Shown here: piece after piece, positions 1 through 6,132 of the stretch | How positions within the stretch are numbered: position 1 is the first letter of the stretch | Layout of the letters: each line of letters opens with the position of its first letter | Assembly: GCA_003456155.1 (NCBI GenBank) | Contig: DMPC01000064.1 | Location: 2,374-12,296 of the forward strand | DNA: 9,923 nucleotides | Source: Actinomycetota bacterium | GTDB taxonomy: Bacteria; Actinomycetota; Actinomycetes; S36-B12 | Reading direction: 5' to 3' | Notes under the pieces: generated by a model | Told to the model about the DNA's origin: nothing | Seen by the model: the letters and a program-made list of their open reading frames with translations, nothing else | The model's database searches: none | Translations under genes and position numbers: made by a program

Positions 1-2
1 AC

Positions 3-542
3 ATCGACAAGTGGCAGTTCACCGTTCCCTTCGTGTGCGGGGCCACCAACCTCGGCGAGGCGCTGCGCCGCATCACGGAGGGCGCCGCCATGATCCGCTC
101 CAAGGGCGAGGCGGGAACCGGCGACGTCTCCAATGCGGTCACCCACATGCGCACCATTCGCCGGGAGATCGCGAGACTGGGGTCCCTCCCGCAGGATGAG
201 CTCTTCGTCGCGGCCAAGGAGCTCCAGGCCCCCTACGAGCTGGTCCGAGAGGTGGCCGAGCGCGGCTCGCTGCCCGTCGTGCTCTTCACGGCCGGCGGCA
301 TCGCCACCCCTGCTGACGCGGCGATGATGATGCAGCTCGGCGCTGACGGTGTCTTCGTCGGGTCGGGCATCTTCAAGTCCGGAGATCCTGCCGCGCGCGC
401 CCAGGCGATCGTCCAGGCCACCCGGCACTTCGACGATCCGGGCATCGTCGCGAAGGTCTCGCGCGGGCTGGGTGAGGCCATGGTGGGCATCAACGTCGCC
501 GACATCCCTGTCCACCACCGCCTGGAGGATCGGGGCTGGTGA
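3..542 (+). CDS. pdxS: Pyridoxal 5'-phosphate synthase synthase subunit PdxS (5' partial)
   Basis: This is the C-terminal 179 residues of PdxS (Pdx1/SNZ). The reading frame is open from the window edge, so the true start and roughly 120 N-terminal residues lie upstream, judged from the usual family length of about 300. PdxS is a cytosolic (beta/alpha)8 barrel. It builds pyridoxal 5'-phosphate from ribose 5-phosphate, glyceraldehyde 3-phosphate and ammonia supplied by PdxT. Seen directly: the conserved PFVCGATNLGEALRR stretch; the IRSKGEAGTG motif, whose lysine (codon 102-104) corresponds to the second catalytic lysine of the family (Lys149 in Bacillus numbering); and the phosphate-binding GGIATPADA and GSGIFKS motifs. 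The stop codon at 540-542 overlaps the GTG start of pdxT. The start-like GTG at 33 is only an internal valine. Identification is secure. Confidence 0.97.
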   Translation: MDKWQFTVPFVCGATNLGEALRRITEGAAMIRSKGEAGTGDVSNAVTHMRTIRREIARLGSLPQDELFVAAKELQAPYELVREVAERGSLPVVLFTAGGIATPADAAMMMQLGADGVFVGSGIFKSGDPAARAQAIVQATRHFDDPGIVAKVSRGLGEAMVGINVADIPVHHRLEDRGW

Positions 543-1144
543 CCTCTCCCGGTCCGCTGATCGGGGTGCTCGCGATCCAAGGCGACGTCCGCGAGCATCT
601 GGCGTCCCTGGAGCGGGCGGGAGCACGTGCGCGGCCGGTCGGCTCGACCGCTGAGCTCGGCGGTGTCGAGGGGCTGGTCATCCCGGGTGGAGAGTCCACG
701 ACCATGTCCAAGCTGGCACTCGCGGACGGCCTCATGACACCTCTGCGTGAGGCGCGGGCCTCGGGCATGCCGATGTACGGCTCCTGCGCCGGGATGATCA
801 TGCTGGCCGACCGGGTCGAGGATGCCCGGCCTGATCAGGAGACGGTGGGCGGTCTGGATATCACCGTGCGCCGCAACGCCTTCGGCCGTCAGGTGGACTC
901 CTTCGAGTCCGAGGTGCCGATTCCTGCTGTGGGGGAGCCGGACTTCCCCGCCGTGTTCATCCGGGCCCCATGGGTTGAGCAGGTCGGCCCCTCGGTCGAT
1001 GTCCTCGCGCGCGTCGAACGGGGTGGCGCCGAGGGTACGATCGTTGCCGTCCGGCAGGGTCCGCTGTTGGCGACGGCCTTCCATCCGGAGCTGACGGGCG
1101 ACACCCGGATCCACGAGCTGTTCGTGCGCATGGTGATCGGTTGA
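539..1144 (+). CDS. pdxT: Pyridoxal 5'-phosphate synthase glutaminase subunit PdxT
   Basis: This 201-residue protein is a class I glutamine amidotransferase (SNO family). It hydrolyses glutamine and channels ammonia into the PdxS barrel for PLP synthesis. Seen directly: an N-terminal IGVLAIQGD strand; the oxyanion region IPGGESTT (about residues 48-55); the nucleophile elbow YGSCAGMI with Cys83; the conserved RRNAFGRQVDSFE segment (111-123); and the C-terminal FHPEL motif supplying His182 and Glu184 to complete the catalytic triad. The length is normal for the family. The GTG start at 539 overlaps the pdxS stop as GTGA, which indicates translational coupling and fits a fixed subunit ratio. 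It puts the conserved first strand at the expected position. No defect was seen. Confidence 0.97.
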   Translation: MTSPGPLIGVLAIQGDVREHLASLERAGARARPVGSTAELGGVEGLVIPGGESTTMSKLALADGLMTPLREARASGMPMYGSCAGMIMLADRVEDARPDQETVGGLDITVRRNAFGRQVDSFESEVPIPAVGEPDFPAVFIRAPWVEQVGPSVDVLARVERGGAEGTIVAVRQGPLLATAFHPELTGDTRIHELFVRMVIG

Positions 1145-1181
1145 CCTCGATGTCTAGTGACGAGAGCGTGAGGGTGAAGGC

Positions 1182-1934
1182 ATGAGCGGCCATTCCAAAT
1201 GGGCGACGACGAAGCACAAGAAGGCCGTTGTCGATGCCAAGCGCGGAAAGCTCTTCGCGCGCCTGGTGAAGAACATCGAGGTGGCGGCCCGCACCGGGGG
1301 CGGCGATCCGGACGGCAATCCCACTCTGTACGACGCCATCCAGAAGGCGCGCAAGAACTCCGTCCCTCTCGACAATATCGAGCGGGCGGTCAAGCGCGGC
1401 TCCGGCGCCGAGGCAGGCGGCGCCGACTGGCAGACCATCATGTACGAGGGATACGGCCCGAACGGGGTCGCTGTGCTCATCGAGTGCCTCACCGACAACC
1501 GCAACCGGGCCGCGACGGAGGTGCGTGTCGCGATGACTCGCAACAACGGCTCGATGGCGGACCCGGGCTCGGTCTCCTACCTGTTCAATCGCAAGGGCGT
1601 CGTGATCGTTCCGAAGACCGAGGGCATGACCGAGGATGACGTGCTCCTCGTCGTCCTCGATGCGGGTGCGGAGGAGGTCAACGACCTCGGTGAGTCCTTC
1701 GAGATCATCAGCGAGGCAGGTGACCTCATCGGGGTGCGCAAGGCCATTCAGGATGCCGGCATCGACTACGAGTCCGCTGAGACGAACTTCCTGCCCAGCG
1801 TCTCGGTTGAGCTCGACGAGGACGGCGCGCGCAAGGTGTTCCGGCTCATCGAGGCCCTGGAAGACAGCGACGACGTGCAGAACGTCTTTGCGAACTTCGA
1901 CGTCAGTGACGAGGTCATGGAGTCCATCGGGTAG
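1182..1934 (+). CDS. yebC: YebC/PmpR/TACO1-family translation factor or regulator
   Basis: This 250-residue protein is a full-length YebC-family member. The diagnostic N-terminus MSGHSKWATTKHKK fixes the ATG at 1182, with GTGAAGG a few bases upstream as a modest ribosome-binding site. Further family signatures are AKRGKLFARLVKNI, the NPTLYDAIQKAR segment, the YEGYGPNGVA motif (about residue 87 onward), the NRNRAATEVR segment and GSVSYLFNRKGV. The acidic C-terminal third (for example LDEDGARK and the end FDVSDEVMESIG) is typical of the family. Members were long annotated as DNA-binding regulators, and TACO1 is a mitochondrial translational activator. Recent work assigns some bacterial YebC proteins a role in relieving ribosome stalling at proline-rich sequences. 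Which subtype this is cannot be told by eye. It follows pdxT after 37 bases, so co-transcription is likely. Confidence 0.95.
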   Translation: MSGHSKWATTKHKKAVVDAKRGKLFARLVKNIEVAARTGGGDPDGNPTLYDAIQKARKNSVPLDNIERAVKRGSGAEAGGADWQTIMYEGYGPNGVAVLIECLTDNRNRAATEVRVAMTRNNGSMADPGSVSYLFNRKGVVIVPKTEGMTEDDVLLVVLDAGAEEVNDLGESFEIISEAGDLIGVRKAIQDAGIDYESAETNFLPSVSVELDEDGARKVFRLIEALEDSDDVQNVFANFDVSDEVMESIG

Positions 1935-1956
1935 GGATCCCGGACAGTCAGGAGAT

Positions 1957-1980
1957 CGATCGCGCCGAGCGACGCGATCG
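1957..1980. other. Perfect 8-bp inverted repeat between yebC and the acyltransferase gene
   Basis: The arms CGATCGCG (1957-1964) and CGCGATCG (1973-1980) are exact reverse complements separated by an 8-base loop. This is in the 81-base gap after the yebC stop. As RNA it would form a strong G/C-rich stem starting 22 bases after the stop codon. No T-run follows, so it is not a classical intrinsic terminator. It could be a U-less terminator or attenuator, an mRNA 3'-end stabiliser, or a protein-binding palindrome. No -10-like hexamer is visible in this gap. Confidence 0.5.
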
Positions 1981-2015
1981 GCCAGGTCGTCGAGCATCGA
2001 GGGAAGCGGTGGGGC

Positions 2016-3443
2016 ATGAATGACTTCGTGGGCACGCAACTGCGTGGCTGGGATGCTGCCACCTTTCGCACCGCCAGCGGCGATCCGGGTATGCGATCGA
2101 CCGTCGTGGCCCTGACGATCCTGGAGTCCGCACCGGACTGGGCTCGCCTGCGGGCCCGGATGGAGCGCCTCACCCTCTGCGTCCCGACGCTGCGCATGCG
2201 CCCGCTCTACGGCGTCATGGGACTGTCTGCTCCTCGCCTGGCGGCCGACCCGGACTTCGACCTGAGCGTGCACCTGCGCCGGTACCGCATCCCCGAGGAC
2301 GGTGGGTGGCAGGACCTCCTCGATGACGCGCGTCGCATGAGCCTGACCGACTTCGATCCCAATCGGCCCCTCTGGGAGGCGGCCCTCGTCGAGGGGCTGC
2401 CGGGCGGGACGGCCGCCTTCCTGCTGAAGCTCCACCACTCGATCGCCGACGGCCAGGCCACCGTGATGATGGGGCTGACCCTCTTCGAGTTCGGCCCCGA
2501 CTCCGATCCCCACGAGGCCCCGGCCCCGCCGCCGCCGCCGGCCGAGGACGTCAGCCTGCGGGAGGTGAGCGCGGCGAACATGGTCGACACGCTCCGGCTG
2601 CTGGGGGGAGCGGCAGGATCCGCCGTGCGGGGCCTCGCCGACCTGGCCCGGGGCACCCTCACCGATCCGGTGCGCACGTGGGGGGCCGCTCTCAACACGG
2701 TCACGTCAATCGGGCGGGTGACGGCGCTCCCCGACGGCCCGATGTCCCCCGTCCTGGTCGGTCGCGGCACCACCTACAGCTTCGCGGTATTCAGCCTGCC
2801 CTTTGAGGGCATCCGCGCCACGGCCAAGGCGGGGGGGATGAACGTCAACGATGCCTTCCTTGCCGCTGTTGCCCGGGGCATGGACGCCTACCACCGCCGG
2901 CACGGCGTCGTGGTCGAGGAACTGCGGATCAACGTGCCGATCAGCCTGCGAGGCGATGCCGGTGATCGGTCCGGTCAGGCGTCGAATGCGGTCAGCATTG
3001 CCCGATTCCCGCTCTCCATCGCCGGGCTCACTCCCACCGAGCACATGGAGCAGGCGCATGCTCTGGTCGAGCGATGGCGGGACGAGCCCGCCATCCGGAT
3101 GGCGGACCCTCTCGCCGACATCAGCTGGTTCGTCCCTGTCCCTATGCTGGCCCAGGCGGCGCGGGCCTCGGACCTCACGACGAGCAACGTGCCCGGGCCA
3201 CCCCTCACCCTGTTCCTGGCAGGCGTCCGGGTCTCTGCGGTCTATCCGCTGGTCGCGACGATCGGCGCGGCCGTGAACGTCACGATGGTCACCTACGACG
3301 GCACCGCCTACATCGGGATCTCGGCGGACGATCGGGCGGTGCAGGATCTCGCCGACCTGACCGAGGACCTGCGTGGGGGATTCGCGCTGGTCACGGGGTC
3401 TGCGCCCGCCGACACACCCGTTCCCGCCGGTCCCGGCGGCTGA
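2016..3443 (+). CDS. WS/DGAT-family wax ester synthase / diacylglycerol acyltransferase
   Basis: This 475-residue protein matches the actinobacterial WS/DGAT (Tgs-like) family in length and motif order. These enzymes transfer acyl groups from acyl-CoA to diacylglycerol or long-chain alcohols, making storage triacylglycerol or wax esters at the membrane surface. Seen directly: the PLWEAALVEG motif (118-127); the active-site HHxxxDG motif as HHSIADG (140-146; His141 is the expected catalytic base); a proline-rich linker with five consecutive prolines (171-175); the NVNDAFLAAVARG motif (276-288); NVPISLR (306-312); and the C-terminal TSNVPGPP motif (389-396) with NVTMVTYDG (421-429). The opening GWDAATF region diverges from the common PLSPLDxxF form. 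ATG 2016 has GGGAAG 9 bases upstream. The true acceptor cannot be told from sequence, and a role in another acyl-transfer reaction remains possible. Codon use looks like that of its neighbours. Confidence 0.9.
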   Translation: MNDFVGTQLRGWDAATFRTASGDPGMRSTVVALTILESAPDWARLRARMERLTLCVPTLRMRPLYGVMGLSAPRLAADPDFDLSVHLRRYRIPEDGGWQDLLDDARRMSLTDFDPNRPLWEAALVEGLPGGTAAFLLKLHHSIADGQATVMMGLTLFEFGPDSDPHEAPAPPPPPAEDVSLREVSAANMVDTLRLLGGAAGSAVRGLADLARGTLTDPVRTWGAALNTVTSIGRVTALPDGPMSPVLVGRGTTYSFAVFSLPFEGIRATAKAGGMNVNDAFLAAVARGMDAYHRRHGVVVEELRINVPISLRGDAGDRSGQASNAVSIARFPLSIAGLTPTEHMEQAHALVERWRDEPAIRMADPLADISWFVPVPMLAQAARASDLTTSNVPGPPLTLFLAGVRVSAVYPLVATIGAAVNVTMVTYDGTAYIGISADDRAVQDLADLTEDLRGGFALVTGSAPADTPVPAGPGG

Positions 3444-3456
3444 CGGGCCCACCCGC

Positions 3457-3462
3457 TAGCCT
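3457..3462 (+). promoter_or_regulatory. Candidate -10 element of the ruvCAB promoter
   Basis: TAGCCT fits the actinobacterial sigma-A -10 pattern TAnnnT. It lies 14 bases after the acyltransferase stop codon and 11 bases before the LexA-type operator. A start site about 7 bases downstream would place the operator at roughly +4 to +21, where LexA would block transcription. No convincing -35 box is seen. TATCGT at 3468-3473 is an alternative -10. Confidence 0.45.
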
Positions 3463-3472
3463 TCCCGTATCG

Positions 3473-3490
3473 TCCGAACACCTGTTCGGA
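3473..3490. promoter_or_regulatory. LexA-binding SOS box in the ruvC leader
   Basis: The 18-base palindrome TCCGAAC-ACCT-GTTCGGA has perfect 7-base arms. Its GAAC-N4-GTTC core is the LexA recognition core known from Mycobacterium and Bacillus SOS genes. It sits 66 bases upstream of the ruvC start, beside a -10-like hexamer, in front of an operon whose products process recombination intermediates. This context strongly supports LexA repression and DNA-damage induction of ruvCAB. The palindrome and its position are seen; LexA binding itself is inferred. Confidence 0.85.
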
Positions 3491-3556
3491 TACCGGGCCC
3501 GCCGCAGCGCGCGGGGCACGGCTGGAGTCGGCACGGAGCCGCAGGAAGGAGGGGCG

Positions 3557-4069
3557 ATGCGGGTACTGGGCATCGACCCCGGTCTGACGCGTTGCGGCAC
3601 CGGGGTGGTCGAAGGCGCGCCGGGGCGTGCCATGCGCGCCCTGCACATCGGCGTCGTCCGCACCGAGCCGAGCCTGCCCATCGAGCAGCGGCTGGCCCTC
3701 GTCCAGGCCGGCATCGCGAGTCTGGTGGACGAGTACGAACCCGAGGTCATCGCGATCGAGCGAGTGTTCAGCCAGCACAACGTCCGCACCGCGATGGGGA
3801 CGGCCCAGGCCGCGGCGATGGGTCTGGTCCTCGCCGGTCAGCGGGGGATCCCGGTGGCCCTGCACACGCCGACGGAGGTCAAGGCAGCGGTGACCGGCAG
3901 CGGACGCGCCGAGAAGGCGCAGGTCACAGCGATGGTGACGCGGATCCTGTGCCTGGAGGCGGCGCCTCGACCGGCCGATGCGGCCGACGCGCTCGCCATC
4001 GCGATCTGCCAGATCTGGCGAGGGGAGAGCCAGCGCCGACTGGCAAGGGCCCTGGCGGCCGCTCGATGA
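3557..4069 (+). CDS. ruvC: Crossover junction endodeoxyribonuclease RuvC
   Basis: This 170-residue protein is the Holliday-junction resolvase that nicks four-way DNA junctions symmetrically in homologous recombination and repair. Seen directly: the RNase H-like fold signature beginning VLGIDPGLTRCG with catalytic Asp7; EVIAIERVF with Glu68; and the C-terminal PADAADALAIAICQ with Asp141 and Asp144. These four acidic residues bind the catalytic metals. The HTPTEVKAAVTGSGRAEK segment is also characteristic of the family. ATG 3557 is chosen because it follows a strong AAGGAGG Shine-Dalgarno (3546-3552) and places GIDPG at residue 5. The reading frame runs open well upstream into the acyltransferase gene, but that extension has no family similarity. 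The stop overlaps the ruvA start as ATGA. An SOS box precedes the gene. Confidence 0.97.
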   Translation: MRVLGIDPGLTRCGTGVVEGAPGRAMRALHIGVVRTEPSLPIEQRLALVQAGIASLVDEYEPEVIAIERVFSQHNVRTAMGTAQAAAMGLVLAGQRGIPVALHTPTEVKAAVTGSGRAEKAQVTAMVTRILCLEAAPRPADAADALAIAICQIWRGESQRRLARALAAAR

Positions 4070-4686
4070 TCGCCTTCCTCCGCGGAACCATCCGCGACGC
4101 GGGCGTCGATCATCTCGTCGTCGACCTTGGCTCGTTCGGCGTCACCGTCCAGTGCACTCCGGTGACCGCGCTCTCGTTGCGGCCGGGCGATCATGTGGAG
4201 CTGCTGACGACCATGGTCGTTCGCGAGGATGCCTGGACCGTGTACGGCTTCCTGGACGCCGATGAGCGTCGCATCTTCGAGCAGGTCCAGACCGTGTCCG
4301 GGATCGGCCCGAGGATCGCCCTGGCCCTGCTGGGCGCCATGACACCCGACGAGCTGCGTCGCGCGGTGAGCAGCAGCGACGAAGCGACCCTGATGTCGGT
4401 GCCGGGTATCGGGCGCAAGGGTGCCCAGCGCCTGATCCTCGAACTGGCGGACAAGCTCGGCGCACCGGCCGGGGCGTCGATCCGCGCCGCAGGAGGGGTG
4501 GCGGCATCCGGCTGGCGTGCCTCGGTCGCAGCGGGCCTGACTTCCTTGGGGTGGTCCGCCAAGGATGCCGAGGTCGCCATCGCCTCGCTGGATCAGGATC
4601 TGATCGCCCGGGCCGACTCCCAGGGTCCGGATGCCGAGATCGGCACCCTGCTGAAGTCGGCCCTGCGCAGCCTGGATCGATCATGA
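4066..4686 (+). CDS. ruvA: Holliday junction branch migration protein RuvA
   Basis: This 206-residue protein is the junction-binding subunit of the RuvAB branch-migration complex. Tetramers hold the four-way junction in a square-planar form and load RuvB rings. Domain I (about 1-62) is an OB fold with the acidic-pin residues Glu54-Asp55 in VVREDAWTVYGF. Domain II (about 65-130) carries two helix-hairpin-helix motifs, VSGIGPRIALALLG (77-90) and VPGIGRKGAQRLI (112-124). A flexible linker leads to the small C-terminal domain III (about 150-206; GLTSLGWSAKDAEVAI), which contacts RuvB. The length is normal. The ATG at 4066 overlaps the ruvC stop and the gene's own stop overlaps the ruvB start, both as ATGA, so the three proteins are probably translated in a coupled way. 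Confidence 0.97.
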   Translation: MIAFLRGTIRDAGVDHLVVDLGSFGVTVQCTPVTALSLRPGDHVELLTTMVVREDAWTVYGFLDADERRIFEQVQTVSGIGPRIALALLGAMTPDELRRAVSSSDEATLMSVPGIGRKGAQRLILELADKLGAPAGASIRAAGGVAASGWRASVAAGLTSLGWSAKDAEVAIASLDQDLIARADSQGPDAEIGTLLKSALRSLDRS

Positions 4687-5708
4687 GTCTGCAGCCCGGA
4701 GCGGACTCCGACGACGCTGCTGTCGACGGCGCGCTGCGTCCCACCTCCCTGGCGGAGTTCGTCGGACAGGACAGGGTGAAGTCCCAGCTCGGTCTCGTCC
4801 TCGAGGCTGCCTCGCGTCGAGGACGTGCCGCTGATCACGTCCTGCTGAGTGGCCCTCCGGGCCTGGGCAAGACGACCCTGGCCGGCATCATCGCGGCGGA
4901 GATGCAGGCGCCGCTGCGCATGACCTCGGGTCCGGCACTCCAGCATGCCGGTGACCTCGCTGCGGTGCTCTCCAGTCTGCAGCCGGGCGAGGTGCTCTTC
5001 GTGGACGAGATCCATCGGACCGCCCGGGCAGCCGAGGAGCTGCTGTACCTGGCCATGGAGGACTTCCGGGTCGACGTCGTGGTCGGCAAGGGGCCTGGCG
5101 CAACGGCCATTCCCCTCGACATCGAGCCGTTCACTCTCGTCGGCGCCACGACCAGGGCCGGCCTCCTCCCCAGCCCGCTTCGGGATCGCTTCGGCTTCAC
5201 CGCTCATCTGGACTTCTACGACGCCAGCGACCTCGAGGTGATCATCGCCAGGTCCGCGGACCTGCTGGACGTCCGTGTCGACCCCGAGGGTGTCGCGGAG
5301 ATCGCGGGACGGTGCCGCGGCACTCCGCGCATCGCCAACCGGCTCCTGCGTCGCGTACGTGACTGGGCACAGGTCCACGGTGATGGCGTGGTGTCCCAGC
5401 GATCCGCCCAGGAGGCACTCGACCTCTACGAGGTCGACGCGCTGGGACTCGATCGCATCGATCAGGCGGTGCTGGATGTCTTGGTGAACCGCTTCTCGGG
5501 AGGCCCGGTGGGCCTGTCCACCCTCGCCGTGGCGGTGGGGGAGGAGCCGGAGACCATCGAGACGGTGTCCGAGCCCTTCCTCGTCCGGCTCGGAATGCTC
5601 ATGCGCACCCCCAGGGGCCGCATCGCGACGGCCGCAGCATGGCGGCACGCGGGCGTGGAGCCGCCGCAGCCCACCGGCCCGGATCAGCAGGCCCTCGACC
5701 TGACCTGA
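4683..5708 (+). CDS. ruvB: Holliday junction branch migration ATPase RuvB
   Basis: This 341-residue protein is the AAA+ hexameric motor that pumps DNA through RuvA-bound Holliday junctions. Seen directly: the N-terminal RPTSLAEFVGQ box (19-29); Walker A GPPGLGKTT (57-65); Walker B VDEIH (107-111); sensor 1 LVGATTRAG (152-160); the LRDRFG arginine-finger region (166-171); sensor 2 TPRIANRLLRRVRDWA (214-229); and a C-terminal winged-helix domain (about 255-330) with GGPVGLSTLA and the RTPRGRIAT loop. All key ATPase motifs are intact. The reading frame extends upstream inside ruvA, but ATG 4683 is preferred because of the ATGA overlap and the normal family length. It ends the SOS-controlled ruvCAB unit. 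Confidence 0.97.
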   Translation: MSLQPGADSDDAAVDGALRPTSLAEFVGQDRVKSQLGLVLEAASRRGRAADHVLLSGPPGLGKTTLAGIIAAEMQAPLRMTSGPALQHAGDLAAVLSSLQPGEVLFVDEIHRTARAAEELLYLAMEDFRVDVVVGKGPGATAIPLDIEPFTLVGATTRAGLLPSPLRDRFGFTAHLDFYDASDLEVIIARSADLLDVRVDPEGVAEIAGRCRGTPRIANRLLRRVRDWAQVHGDGVVSQRSAQEALDLYEVDALGLDRIDQAVLDVLVNRFSGGPVGLSTLAVAVGEEPETIETVSEPFLVRLGMLMRTPRGRIATAAAWRHAGVEPPQPTGPDQQALDLT

Positions 5709-5719
5709 CCGGCTTCGGG

Positions 5720-5725
5720 TAGCCT
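5720..5725 (+). promoter_or_regulatory. Candidate -10 element upstream of yajC
   Basis: TAGCCT matches the TAnnnT -10 pattern and is identical to the hexamer before ruvC. It lies 12 bases after the ruvB stop and 39 bases before the yajC start. No clear -35 box is visible at the normal spacing, so this is a candidate only. Confidence 0.4.
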
Positions 5726-5763
5726 CATTGTGCGCCGCTCGGTGCGCCCACCTGGAGGTATCG

Positions 5764-6063
5764 ATGGATCCGATGAGTCTGCTGCTGATCGTCGCGGCAG
5801 GTGCCGCCTTCTACTTCCTGATCATCCGGCCGGGAAAGCAGCGGCAGAAGCAGCAGCAGGAGATGCAGCGCTCCCTGCGGCCCGGCGCCGAGGTCATGAC
5901 CACTGCCGGCATCTTCGGCACGATCGCCGTCGTGACGGATGAGGAGCTGAGCCTGGAGGTGTCGCCCGGCGTGTTCATGCGGGTCATCCCGGCGGCGGTG
6001 GCGCGGGTCGTGCAGCCGAGCCCCGAGTCCGAGGTGGACGAGGCTGCGGCCGACGAGGCCTGA
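5764..6063 (+). CDS. yajC: Sec translocon accessory protein YajC
   Basis: This 99-residue single-pass membrane protein associates with SecD and SecF in the Sec translocon holocomplex. An N-terminal transmembrane helix (about residues 5-21) ends in the family motif YFLIIRPGKQRQKQQ. The cytoplasmic YajC domain follows with GAEVMTTAGIFGTI (41-54), and the tail is acidic. ATG 5764 is chosen because GGAGG (5754-5758) lies 5 bases upstream and the membrane helix then begins at the expected place. A GTG at 5728 in the same frame would add 12 residues without a good ribosome-binding site. A second ATG at 5773 is possible but less well spaced. The gene sits directly before secD, its usual partner. Any contribution to export is supportive rather than essential in characterised bacteria. 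Confidence 0.95.
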   Translation: MDPMSLLLIVAAGAAFYFLIIRPGKQRQKQQQEMQRSLRPGAEVMTTAGIFGTIAVVTDEELSLEVSPGVFMRVIPAAVARVVQPSPESEVDEAAADEA

Positions 6064-6077
6064 CCCTCCCCTCCCCC

Positions 6078-6083
6078 TAGACT
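6078..6083 (+). promoter_or_regulatory. Candidate -10 element upstream of secD
   Basis: TAGACT is a good match to the actinobacterial -10 pattern. It is 15 bases after the yajC stop and 50 bases before the secD start. A start site around 6090 would open the transcript at the G/C-rich hairpin at 6091-6105. The -35 region is not recognisable. Confidence 0.45.
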
Positions 6084-6090
6084 GGTGGGC

Positions 6091-6105
6091 CGGCGCCGAG
6101 CGCCG
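6091..6105 (+). other. Compact stem-loop in the secD leader
   Basis: CGGCGC (6091-6096) and GCGCCG (6100-6105) form a perfect 6-bp G/C stem closed by a CGA triloop. It lies 27 bases upstream of the secD start, just after the -10-like hexamer. It could protect the 5' end of the secDF mRNA or tune translation, but no T-run marks it as a terminator. Short G/C stems are common by chance in such DNA. Confidence 0.35.
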
Positions 6106-6132
6106 ACCCTGAACGTGACCTGAAGGAGCACC

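Noticed and set aside
957..2513. Long minus-strand open frame of 518 codons across pdxT, yebC and the acyltransferase
   Set aside because: It is antisense to three well-identified genes. The product is His/Arg/Gly/Asp-rich with no recognisable domain, as expected from codon bias in high-G+C DNA.
3494..3501. CGGGCCCG palindrome after the SOS box
   Set aside because: An 8-base all-G/C palindrome is expected often by chance in this composition, and no function is suggested.
3519..3541. CGGCT/AGCCG pairing in the ruvC leader
   Set aside because: A 5-bp stem with a 13-base loop is weak, and the second arm lies close to the ribosome-binding site without blocking it clearly.
3074..3556. Upstream extension of the ruvC frame into the acyltransferase gene
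   Set aside because: The extension has no family similarity. The strong Shine-Dalgarno before ATG 3557 and the SOS box in the leader fix the start downstream.
4593..5648. Minus-strand open frame of 351 codons opposite ruvB
   Set aside because: It is a shadow of ruvB with no family motif and no plausible ribosome-binding site; the sense frame encodes an intact AAA+ protein.
5730..5748. Direct repeat of GTGCGCC in the yajC leader
   Set aside because: Two 7-base copies 12 bases apart are too short and too G/C-rich to stand out from background.
5728..5763. GTG start giving YajC 12 more residues
   Set aside because: It lacks a ribosome-binding site and the added MCAARCAHLEVS does not resemble YajC; GGAGG before ATG 5764 is well placed.
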